Origin: Phoronis australis
Taxonomy: Eukaryota; Phoronida; Phoronidae
Assembly: GCA_002633005.1 (NCBI GenBank)
Contig: NMRA01000323.1
Coordinates: 225,449 to 289,448 of the forward strand
Direction of reading: 5' to 3'
DNA length: 64,000 bases
Position numbers and translations under genes: made by a program. How positions within the stretch are numbered: position 1 is the first letter of the stretch; each line of letters begins with the position of its first letter. Positions 52,163 through 58,164 of this stretch are shown piece after piece. Under the pieces are notes generated by a model. It did not search any database. It saw nothing but the letters and a program-made list of their open reading frames with translations, and was not told the origin of the DNA.

Positions 52163-55100
52163 ATTATTACTATTATTGTTATTATTATTAGTTCGCTATC
52201 ACTCCTCTTTGAGTTTTGCTCAGGAAATTTTGAGTTGACTTTTTATTACAATTTAGTATGTGTCGACTCTAATTTACTTAAACACATTGTCTTGTGAAAA
52301 CACGACATGCGCGCACCCGGGGGTAAGTGGGTAAAAAGGTCCGCCTCAGAAAAACAAATGGTCCGAGAAAACGAGACAAAAGTTCACTAAAAAGGCACCG
52401 ACGCAAAATGTTTTTAGTCCTCCCGCTTTTTTGTTAGCAAAAGGTCCACTTTGTCAGAGATTCGAACACCCCCATATTAAAGGCTGGGTGCGCGCATGAA
52501 GAAACGACGTACCTTGAGCGCTCTAACATTTTACATGAACTCCTTTTTACTTCTTGTTGTTATTTGACGATGCCGACATCTTTTCAGTTAAGCCCTTGAT
52601 GTCACAGTTTCTGTTGAACTACACAGTGACGTTTGGTGGTAATGTCAATCTCACATGCAACTATTCAGGGAATCCGAAACCAACGGTCACCTGGTACGCC
52701 AACGATAGTCAAACTTACATAGACACCATAATTCACGTGTAAGTATTTAACTTACGTGTAGCTCAACAAATGTAATTGCATATTTTGCATTGCTGCAGAT
52801 CCATACGTGCAAATCAGACCACGAAATTCAATGCGGCGCATATGGAATATCTCGAAAATTTCAATGCTACGATAAAGCAAAATTCCACCCCATATCATTC
52901 AGGATATGGCCTTGTAAAAAGATTGCAAAAAATCACCAACTGTCTCTGATTGACCAACCGGTGCAAAGCATGACAGCTTCTTATCATGGCATAAACAAAT
53001 TTTCCATCACGCTACCATGGGAATTGAGAAAATGTTGTTTAGTTTATCGGTATATTTCATAATTTCCATGTTGAATACATAACAGGAAAATGGGATGTTC
53101 ATAGCCTATCGCAGAAAAGTCGGCATGCAGATCAGACGTGTTGAAGCGAGTTCAAGACTGTGTGTGTCTATAAATTTGCCTCTCTATTTTTAAACACTTT
53201 ATACTCTTACGTTGCTAATAACTCATAAATCATAAATCAATATCAACCCTGGTTTGCAGCATATACAATGTAGTGTTTACTTCGGCACACTTGTCAGGCA
53301 GTGTAGGCGTGAGTTCATCGAAATTAGGCTATTTGTTCCATAGACCGCATGGGCGGATCCAGGATTTTGAGTTAGGGGGGCCAGGGCAGAGTATTAGCCA
53401 GGATTTTGCCTGTCAGACATTGGCACTCCCGAACTGCCCAATGGAGAATTTTAGGGGGGGCATGGCCCCCTTGCCCCCCTGTAAATCCGCCACTGGACCG
53501 TACTGAAAGTAAAATAATACTGAACCTGTGCTCAAGTGCGATACCCACAACACTAAATCACACTAAATCACCCACGATACTAAATCATCCGCAACACTGA
53601 ATCGTTTTGTACTACATGTATGTAATGCTTTACCAAAGCTTTTTGTTTAACATTCGTTTTTGCAAAGTGTTTGAAGTGACCATGTGATGACGTGTCAGTT
53701 TTGTGCCTTCGATGTTCCTTTTTTCAGGAATCACTCCGCCTTTAGTTATTCCTCGATACTCACATTACACAACGTAATCGAAGACAGCGTGTACACATGC
53801 CTTACTTCTAATAGCTTGGGCACTGCTCGAAAATCTATCAATATTTTTGGTAAGTACATGTATGTGGCAATGGAAAAAAGACTCGCTCAAAATGCGCGAG
53901 ATTATTGAATGACGCCGGTTCAATAGAAGTCCTGAGACAGGCCATGGTGTTAGAGTTTACGGAGGGTTTGTGCAAAAATGGTACGAACGATCAAATAATT
54001 CAAAATCTGCTGCTATACAATCGTCGCCGTCAAAGAGAGAACTGCCCACCTCTCTGAAGGTTCACCACCTCAAGGGTTCGCTACTCCGAAGGTTCACTAC
54101 TCCGAAAATATATAGAATTTCGTACTTACGTGCAAGTTTATGCTCCTGCATGCAAAAATACACGTACTTTGTTTATTAGACACAGCAGTGTACCTGACAA
54201 AAACAACGCCCGGGCACTTTGTTTGTGTTTCCTGTGCATTCGAAATTGGGCTTCAAATCATGTCTTACGAGTACGGATGAGAACGTCATGAGATTTTTAT
54301 GGAGTAAGAATATTTACCGGTAGTAATTATGCGCCACGATACCAAATCCATGTCCCAATTGCATTACTTCACAGCGCGGTAGAAAAGTTTTCCGCTGCAC
54401 TTCAACCTCGTCAACCTCGCCAGAACCACGCTCACGGCCGCGACGAAACTAGATGCGGTTAAGACTACTCTGTCCCTGCTAGCCTTCATCAAGTCGGAGA
54501 GCCCCATTCAGTTGTGATACCTCGGAATAGGGAACCTTCGGAGTAGTGCACCGTCGTAGTAGTGGACCTTATGAGTAGTGAACCTTAGGAGTAGTACACC
54601 TTCGGAGTAGTGACATGTAACCGTCAAAGAACAAACTGTATTTCGATTTAAACCATGGTGTAGCCTACAGCTATAAATTCGTTTCAACTTGTAGCTTTCC
54701 CGGAGATTTCTGGGCTTGGGAAGAACTGACATATCGTTCATGCTCGATACCACGCTCCGCGCATGCTCGATACTTCGCTCCGCGCATGCTCGATACCACG
54801 CTCCGTGCATGCTACCACGCATAAATGACAAGCTGTGATAAAGAAGTCATATCTAAGGGTAAAATCACCTCTAATCTAAGTAAAGAACAAACTGATTTCC
54901 GTTATATAACAGTAGGCCTAAGTGGGCTAAATCGATTTGCCGGAAGTGGGGTTTGTTCCAGCATGAACGGAGGCTACCTAATGGTCCACAACTGATTGTC
55001 AACGTGAGCTAAATATTGATTTAGGCTAATAGGCTAATATTACATCGCCCTGTATGCCGCAGGCATACATGTACAGGGGCGATAGTAGGCTACATCCCCA

Positions 55101-57262
55101 CAAAAAGTTACTCATTTCAAAATACAGGAAATAAAATCAACTGAAACACGCGTATATGCACATGGAATAAAACAAATCATACCATAAGTCTGGAAACGAT
55201 TCAGTCAAGATAATTTGAACAAATCGATGAAAATCTGTCGCGGTTTGCTCGAGTTTCTCTTACCTGGTGCCATTTTCAGGAAGTTACGTGAAATCACGCA
55301 TGTTGACGAATAAAAAGTCCAAAGGACACAAATCTTACTAATTTCACCTGATACCTTCCCCTGCTATTTTACAAGTGTCGCGATAGCGTCACGCGCTTCG
55401 CTCAGTCTCGCGCTAGCCTTTGCCTAACTCACGTGACTCAGTTGACATACTTTGTGGTTATGCGCGCGTGGTGAAAAAGTAACGTCAACCAAAAAAGTGG
55501 AGTTGGAATTCTTCGCCAAAGTCACCTTAATTCTCACAACTAAGCTTCGTCGAAGATATGTATAGAAGTAGAAAAGGACCAATGAAGAAAGTAAGCGCGT
55601 GATAGTTTTAAGAGTGGAATGTATTTTTGACGAGATGAAAACTCAAAATCGATGGCCGGATTTGGCCTACCGCCCGTTTAAAATATGGAACGAAATGCGT
55701 AGGGGAAGTATTGTAGCCCCTAACCGGCCAACCGGTTGCCTATTGACTTAAGTGTCTGTTTCGTCTTTCAGTGAAAAAGAACAGTATAACAAGAAATGTA
55801 CCGGTGACTTTATCGTCAACAGCAGTAATGTTTACGGAAACGCCGTTACTGACGACACAAACCGAACAGACGACATACGTCGAACAGACAACGCAGATCG
55901 AGCACACATCACACGTGCCTGTTATCCTAAACTCAAGGACAGAATCCCACATTCTTAAGGCGCCAACCAATAGCCCGTCCCGGACTGGGTTTTTGGCGGC
56001 CATCGTTATTCCTGTTATTGTTTTGTTGTTGCTCTTCGTTGATACCATATGTTGTTTCCGCTTCGACTGGGGCTTGTTAAGTTGCACATTCGGAAGGCTG
56101 TTCAAAATCAAGAGACCCCTTAGTGCCCGCGTGCACAGTGTGCAGTGTAAGCCTGCTGTAGGGTGAGTAGTTAGTTCCATTTCGCGACTACCTTGACATA
56201 TTGCTCAGAAGGAGCGAATGCTCTTGCGCTTTTTCGATGAAATGTATCATTTAGAACAAAGTTCATAGTGTGAGAAAGGTAGCGTTGGTTTCGGAAGTGC
56301 AATGTACATAACACCTCTTTACTTTTGCAGCTTTTGGAATTTCAATGATTGCCGATTCCCTTTCCCGGGTTCTGTATTACGTCAAGCTATGTTGGCCACG
56401 TGCGCGCGATCGCATTTCAGCTACATGCATAGGCGTAATTACCTCTGGGGGTCGGGACTATGACAATTTCCAATGATAATTCTGTTTTGTTGGGAAAAGG
56501 AAGAAAAAGTTAGGCGCTCAAAGAAGAAGTTGAGCTATGAGAGGTCCACTCCAATACACGTAAGAGCGTACCAAATCGTAGAATTTTGCAAATATGCTTC
56601 ATATGGACTCGGTTTGTGAAAAATTTACGTTACTGCCCTCACACCCAATTTTTTCACACGTGTTCTTCTGTGTTTCGTTCAAGAGAATAGACGGCATTTG
56701 TTTCAGTGTCTTGCCGCAATGCTCTCGGGTCTTAAGTTTCTTGTCTACCTGTTTCAGCAGTGAGCACTTACACATTGAGTGTTCTCAAAATAACAATGCC
56801 TATCATCCAAAGAAGAACATGGCCATCATAAATTTTGGTCGAACTCTGTCAATCTCGTTATCGCTAGAGGTATTGAGTAAGTAGCGGGTAGTACTTTTGT
56901 GTACGACACAACTCAAGGTAGAGGAGCTTCACACACACAAAGAAAACGATGAATTTCGGTAATACTTTTGGCGTAGTGTCAGTTCATGCAAAATAAGACT
57001 TTTCCCTGTACACCGTGTAAAATTCACTGTGTTGAAGCCTTCACAAAATGCCAGTCGGCCCTCGGTATTTTTCTTTGTGCCGTTCAAACTAATTAAACGA
57101 ACGCTCAGGATTGAAACTGCGTGTTCAAGGGTGGTGACGTGTCTTTTCAGAAACGGGGAAGCTGAAAACACCAGAGAAGAAGAAACCCAAGTCATACCAC
57201 TTGAAGAAGCCAGAGCAATGGACGAAGAAGAGGAGAGATTGGGGACTCCAAGCAAGAGCTGA
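19791..57262 (+). CDS. NCAM/FasII-like receptor with three Ig domains (whole gene, 9 exons)
   Basis: Nine exons (19791-19848, 41760-41846, 43169-43399, 43980-44101, 46183-46342, 52588-52738, 53728-53849, 55772-56162, 57151-57262) join in phase into 477 residues plus stop. The protein has a signal peptide (about 1-19), Ig1 (C41, W55, C107), Ig2 (C151, W163, C200), Ig3 (C243, W255, C294), a Thr-rich stalk (about 311-383), a membrane helix (about 384-403) and a ~70-residue tail. The junction of helix and tail (LFVDTICCF...WGLL) matches the NCAM/fasciclin II VD-[ITV]-x-C-[CY]-F...GL motif. Seven N-glycosylation sequons fall in Ig2-Ig3. The likely role is cell-surface adhesion or recognition. It has three Ig and no FN3 domains, against five Ig plus two FN3 in NCAM. 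Missed in-phase exons in the large introns cannot be excluded. Introns have phase 1 at domain borders, usual for Ig proteins. Confidence 0.85.
21440..22564 (+). pseudogene. Dead non-LTR retrotransposon, 3' part of reverse transcriptase ORF
   Basis: Broken frames carry the C-terminal signature of a Jockey/CR1-like retrotransposon ORF2. 21490-21684 has KHLGLLLDHKLTF (the 'HLGV-LD-KL-W' block). After frame breaks, 21718 onward reads LETLFKSFVLPHLDYCDII and LERLQYQAALAITG (thumb-region blocks). 22176-22556 ends with SCGD...PHVFFACDVCKEQR, the usual 'C-CG--ET--H-L--C' tail. At least two frameshifts or stops disrupt it, and everything 5' of the thumb is missing, as expected of a 5'-truncated insertion. 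It lies in intron 1 of the Ig receptor in the same direction. Confidence 0.8.
22855..22940 (+). repeat. tRNA-like sequence (SINE head or tRNA pseudogene)
   Basis: The region 'gcgttagactccgaccccggggtcgcaggttcgatttcc' resembles the anticodon-to-T-arm part of a tRNA with a near-canonical B box. The A-box half is degenerate and 'gcct...aggc' ends pair only weakly. It is probably a tRNA-derived repeat, not a functional tRNA. Confidence 0.45.
23346..23405. repeat. 23-bp tandem repeat, ~2.5 units
   Basis: 'atgtcacatattccttatgtcac' is repeated almost perfectly. No coding context. Confidence 0.75.
26355..26505 (+). repeat. Clustered ACGCGTTGATTA motif, five copies
   Basis: The 10-mer CGCGTTGATT or a one-base variant occurs near 26364, 26384, 26449, 26468 and 26490, all in one orientation, often followed by 'a(c/t)gtaa(a/g)act'. 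Spacing is about 20 bp with one 65-bp interruption. It could be a short decayed minisatellite or a cluster of binding sites. Confidence 0.6.
26970..27275. mobile_element. Fragments of G/C-run elements
   Basis: Three element ends lie side by side: G- and C-run blocks ('ggggggggggcagctcctcccccccccc', 'gaggggggggggctcagacccc'), a CATGCG-family right end 'gactgggtgcgtgcat' near 27203-27219, and 'gacaaaatgttgggttcc...gatatcctagatcc', which recurs at 49591-49640. No intact element can be outlined. Confidence 0.45.
27488..27521. repeat. Perfect 34-bp palindrome without spacer
   Basis: ATACTATCAGGAAGAGA followed immediately by its exact reverse complement TCTCTTCCTGATAGTAT. There is no mismatch and no loop. 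Confidence 0.95.
29150..30540. repeat. Array of ~290-bp units with an orientation flip
   Basis: Inverted homology extends for hundreds of bases about a centre near 29722. 29440-29720 (minus) mirrors 29725-30012 (plus), for example 'gctatggataaaac' against 'gttttatccatagc'. A further plus unit at 30013-30315 repeats the same order, and its end 'cttaagttacatcattttaatttg' mirrors the start at about 29440. Outer, more diverged units (29275-29425 and 30395-30535) mirror each other ('ccattgaaggaaaggggc' against 'gcccctttccttcaatgg'). There is no coding capacity. 'cctacttttcc' clusters lie just outside on both sides, in the same orientation. Confidence 0.75.
31494..31725. mobile_element. CATGCGCGCACCCAG-family element, left end eroded
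   Basis: The right end 'taggctgggtgcgcgcatg' is intact, and the interior 'aaaggtccgcctta...gtccgag...gacacaaaagtccac' matches the copy at 52306. The left end is a G-run without the terminal repeat. Confidence 0.65.
33003..33050. repeat. (GATA)n microsatellite
   Basis: Imperfect GATA/GACA units ('gatagatagcttgatagatagatagat'). Confidence 0.75.
38522..38606 (-). mobile_element. CAGTGGCGGATCC-family element, short copy
   Basis: It starts 'cagtgggggatttaacg' and ends 'cctggatccgcccttg', the family ends in inverted orientation, with the 'gggggccatggcccctcctaaaa' type interior. Flanks GAACG and AGACG match imperfectly as a 5-bp duplication. Confidence 0.6.
39811..39966. mobile_element. hAT-type MITE with perfect 8-bp target duplication
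   Basis: The element is 156 bp with perfect 14-bp terminal inverted repeats, CAGTGCTGTAGTGG and CCACTACAGCACTG. It is flanked by identical 8-bp direct repeats GTTTAGAA (39803-39810 and 39967-39974). CAGTG ends plus an 8-bp duplication are diagnostic of hAT transposition. The interior is rich in 'gtaggcg/cgcctac' inverted motifs and has no frame. The exact duplication argues for a fairly recent insertion. Confidence 0.93.
40415..40561 (+). mobile_element. GGGCGGCGC dimer element
   Basis: Two ~72-bp units in tandem, each starting ATGGGCGGCGC and ending GCGCCGCCCAT or close variants, with inner 'gggggctatagcccc' palindromes. Flanks GTAAC (40410-40414) and GTTAC (40562-40566) match at four of five bases. 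Confidence 0.8.
41435..41586 (+). mobile_element. CAGGGGCGGATCC-family element, 5-bp duplication
   Basis: The element is 152 bp, starting 'caggggcggatccagg' and ending 'aaatccaccactg', flanked by exact CACCT repeats (41430-41434 and 41587-41591). It has the same interior as copies at 53348 and 58019 ('attttgagt', 'cagacattcgca', 'gaactgccaaatgga'). It ends 173 bp before exon 2. Confidence 0.9.
41760..41846 (+). CDS. Ig receptor exon 2: first half of Ig1
   Basis: Phase 1 in and out, 29 codons. It reads FESLPQNFEVMEGENVVLPC then KYNMNQN: the A and B strands of an Ig domain with the first cysteine (C41) in an EGE-V-LPC context, as in Kirrel/nephrin and NCAM-like first domains. Acceptor TTTCAG, donor AACG|GTAAGT. 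Confidence 0.85.
41847..43168 (+). other. Intron 2 of the Ig receptor
   Basis: No coding sequence is supported. It contains a hairpin at 42111-42144 (ATGCTCTTTTA and TAAAAGAGCAT with complementary AGGG/CCCC inside) and a second hairpin at 43078-43115 close to the acceptor. Confidence 0.7.
43078..43115. repeat. 18-bp perfect hairpin near the exon 3 acceptor
   Basis: TTTTTCACCATAATAGTT, a 2-nt AA spacer, then its exact reverse complement. It ends 53 bp upstream of exon 3, in the zone where branch points usually lie. Confidence 0.9.
43169..43399 (+). CDS. Ig receptor exon 3: second half of Ig1
   Basis: 231 nt, phase 1 in and out. It supplies the core tryptophan (VKWLFDG, W55) and the C-terminal signature DDGSYRCQV with C107, preceded by GEYNLHLDHVTERDD. 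Together with exon 2 this makes a full V/I-set Ig domain. Acceptor AATTACAG, donor AAAG|GTCAGT. Confidence 0.9.
43980..44101 (+). CDS. Ig receptor exon 4: first half of Ig2
   Basis: Phase 1 in, phase 0 out. It reads ...TVSLRCSAIGKPNPVITWDRK with C151 and W163. GxPxPxxTW is the typical I-set C-strand pattern. Acceptor TTATAG, donor AAG|GTAAGA. Confidence 0.85.
45121..45266 (-). mobile_element. GGGCGGCGC dimer element, exact 5-bp duplication
   Basis: Two units in tandem between CATGGGCGGCGCACC and GAGCCGCCCATG. The target duplication CGATA is exact at 45116-45120 and 45267-45271. Confidence 0.88.
45546..45705. repeat. ~160-bp near-palindrome (fold-back)
   Basis: The left arm, about 45546-45620 ('ggtgatcacgcgacaaaa'...'gaatgactgcatac'...'gtgtacactcgac'), is matched by the reverse complement of about 45630-45705 ('ggtggtcacacgacaaag'...'gaatgactacatac'...'ctgtacacccactcaac'). 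The loop is about a dozen bases. No terminal duplication was found. Confidence 0.8.
45905..46024. mobile_element. CATGCGCGCACCCAG-family element, exact 5-bp duplication
   Basis: The element is 120 bp from 'catgcgcgtacccagc' to 'ctgggtgcgcgcatg', flanked by exact CTCTT repeats (45900-45904 and 46025-46029). It has an ambiguous base at 46007. It inserted 158 bp upstream of exon 5. Confidence 0.88.
46183..46342 (+). CDS. Ig receptor exon 5: second half of Ig2
   Basis: Phase 0 in, phase 1 out, 53 codons plus one base. It contains EQYGGTYTCSARNEHSHA with C200, the D/E-x-G-x-Y-x-C motif closing Ig2, and ends FLEVI. Sequons NQS (177) and NFT (189) are present. Acceptor TTCCACAG, donor AT|GTGAGT. 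Confidence 0.88.
49019..49093. other. Assembly gap (75 N)
   Basis: Run of N within intron 5. The frame that spans it on the minus strand is not meaningful. Confidence 0.98.
49309..49385 (+). repeat. tRNA-derived SINE head
   Basis: 'ggtggtgtagtggtaacgc' looks like an A box and GTTCGAGTC (49358-49366) is a canonical B box at tRNA spacing. Acceptor and anticodon arms do not pair as a tRNA. A T-rich tail and a 'gggaggggggcaaacccccctccc' hairpin (about 49499-49525) follow. Confidence 0.6.
50452..50600 (-). mobile_element. GGGCGGCGC dimer element
   Basis: 'catgggctgcgcaccc' to 'gctgcgccgcccag' with two units and a central G-run. There is an ambiguous base at 50504. The flanks do not form a clear duplication. 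Confidence 0.75.
52129..52190. repeat. (ATT)n microsatellite
   Basis: About 20 ATT units with a few interruptions. Confidence 0.9.
52306..52498. mobile_element. CATGCGCGCACCCAG-family element
   Basis: The element is 193 bp from 'catgcgcgcacccggggg' to 'ttaaaggctgggtgcgcgcatg'. It ends 89 bp upstream of exon 6. No target duplication is visible (CACGA against AAGAA). Confidence 0.8.
52588..52738 (+). CDS. Ig receptor exon 6: first half of Ig3
   Basis: Phase 1 in, phase 2 out. It reads FGGNVNLTCNYSGNPKPTVTW with C243 and W255, an I-set domain. It is unusually rich in sequons: NYT (230), NLT (240), NYS (244) and NDS (258). Acceptor TTTTCAG, donor CACGT|GTAAGT. Confidence 0.88.
52739..53727 (+). 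other. Intron 6 of the Ig receptor
   Basis: Contains a CAGGGGCGGATCC-family element (53348-53495) and a short 'acactaaatca' repeat cluster around 53550-53600. The 52790-53062 frame is not supported as coding. Confidence 0.7.
53348..53495 (+). mobile_element. CAGGGGCGGATCC-family element, exact 5-bp duplication
   Basis: The element is 148 bp from 'catgggcggatccagg' to 'taaatccgccactg', flanked by exact GACCG repeats (53343-53347 and 53496-53500). Confidence 0.92.
53728..53849 (+). CDS. Ig receptor exon 7: second half of Ig3
   Basis: Phase 2 in, phase 1 out. It reads FSYSSILTLHNVIEDSVYTC then LTSNSLGTARKSINIF, giving C294. The usual Gly/Ala before the Y-x-C motif is absent (EDSVYTC). It holds sequon NHS (271). 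Acceptor TTTTTTCAG, donor TTTG|GTAAGT. Confidence 0.88.
54056..54103 (+). repeat. 16-bp repeat GAAGGTTCACTACTCC, 3 units
   Basis: Three consecutive 16-bp units (gaaggttcaccacctc, aagggttcgctactcc, gaaggttcactactcc). The inverted counterpart cluster is at 54522-54612. Confidence 0.8.
54522..54612 (-). repeat. Inverted cluster of the same 16-bp repeat, ~6 units
   Basis: Units like ggagtagtgaaccttc repeat about six times, the reverse complement of the cluster at 54056. The two clusters, about 420 bp apart, form a fold-back with unequal arms. Confidence 0.8.
54740..54815. repeat. 23-bp tandem repeat, 3 units
   Basis: 'catgctcgataccacgctccgcg' repeated three times with two or three changes. Confidence 0.8.
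55772..56162 (+). CDS. Ig receptor exon 8: stalk, membrane helix, juxtamembrane region
   Basis: Phase 1 in, phase 2 out, the largest exon. It encodes a stalk rich in Thr (TETPLLTTQTEQTTYVEQTT), likely O-glycosylated. A hydrophobic helix FLAAIVIPVIVLLLLFV follows, then DTICCFRFDWGLLSCTFGRL and a basic stretch (KIKRP). The VD-T-I-C-C-F...GLL block is the hallmark shared with NCAM and fasciclin II, whose Cys residues can be palmitoylated. The frame also runs into an in-frame TGA at 56164 if the donor GG|GTGAGT at 56163 is not used, which would give a shorter tail. Confidence 0.85.
57151..57262 (+). CDS. Ig receptor exon 9: acidic cytoplasmic tail
   Basis: Phase 2 in, 37 codons then TGA. It reads NGEAENTREEETQVIPLEEA then RAMDEEEERLGTPSKS, very acidic, reminiscent of the Glu-rich NCAM tail. 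No PDZ-binding, ITIM or band-4.1 motif is evident. The acceptor TCTTTTCAG matches the phase left by exon 8, which is the main support for joining it. Confidence 0.8.
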
Positions 57263-57853
57263 TCCCACCTTCTGTTGGCGGCAAATGAATTGAATCTCTT
57301 GTTACTGAAACCATATCGGTGTAAATAGCCATCTGCTCATATTGTTTTATGATGTTAAATCGCTCAAATGTGTTGGCATATATACGAATCACTCTTATCA
57401 TGAAGGCTCTGCTCGTTGTTCATGTGTTTGCTTCCCACATGCAGGATGTTGGACATCGGGACATGTTAACTGCTGTAACCATGTCGTTCAGCTTACCCAT
57501 GGGCGTAAGCGCGTCGCATGGTTATCGCCTATGGGACGCTACCATTGTTTTCCTTTGTTGCGTCTTTGTTGGATACAACAATACAGATCGCACGGATATC
57601 GTACCTTGCGCGCCCATTAGCCGGCTACCGTTATCTTTATTATAAGAAAGAAAAACAAAGTGAATAGATACGCCTATCTACCGATATCTACATGTATGCC
57701 ACGAACTTGCGCCCTAGTTTCCCGTGGGTAGGAAATCCAGGGGTTGGGACCGATCGCCCCCGGAGCTCGATATTGTTTAGTTTGCTTAACAGTCAGTGTT
57801 TTGAAACGACACTGACCCAAAAGGTTTGTTTTTGACGAAATTATGAAATTAAG

Positions 57854-57859
57854 AATAAA
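57854..57859 (+). terminator. Candidate polyadenylation signal of the Ig receptor
   Basis: First AATAAA after the stop at 57262, giving a 3' UTR of about 0.6 kb. A second lies at 58724-58729. Confidence 0.4.
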
Positions 57860-58018
57860 ATACCCCTCTTATCGCATGGCATCCTTATGAACATTTTTCT
57901 TGACCCCCTATGTTGCCATTATCCTAAATCCGCGACTGCGATGTTGTGATTGTTCAGTTACTGGAGCCACTTGTTGTGGTTTCATAGCTGCACGTAAACC
58001 TGAGCTCAGGGTCTTTAC

Positions 58019-58159
58019 CAGGGGCGGATCCAGGATTTTGAGTCGGGGGGCAGGGTATTAGTTAAAATTTTGCCTGTCGGACATTCGCACCCCGAACTGC
58101 CAAATGGAATCTGGGATAATTTTAGGCGGGGGGCATGCCCCCCTCTAAATCCGCCACTG
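58019..58159 (+). mobile_element. CAGGGGCGGATCC-family element, exact 5-bp duplication
   Basis: The element is 141 bp from 'caggggcggatccagg' to 'taaatccgccactg', flanked by exact TTTAC repeats (58014-58018 and 58160-58164). Confidence 0.92.
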
Positions 58160-58164
58160 TTTAC

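Larger units (their letters stand above)
46343..52587 (+). other. Intron 5 of the Ig receptor (~6.2 kb)
   Basis: No exon is supported, although an in-phase (1-1) Ig exon pair would be silent in the phase check, so this is where a missed domain could hide. It contains an N gap, a tRNA-like repeat, a GGGCGGCGC dimer, a pair of ACCGTATTCGCC ends, an (ATT)n run and a CATGCG element. Confidence 0.65.
53850..55771 (+). other. Intron 7 of the Ig receptor
   Basis: Holds two opposed clusters of 16-bp repeats, a 23-bp tandem repeat and a short palindrome 'tatgccgcaggcata' near 55060. No FN3-like exon was seen here, which matters because NCAM proteins carry FN3 domains at this position. Confidence 0.65.
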
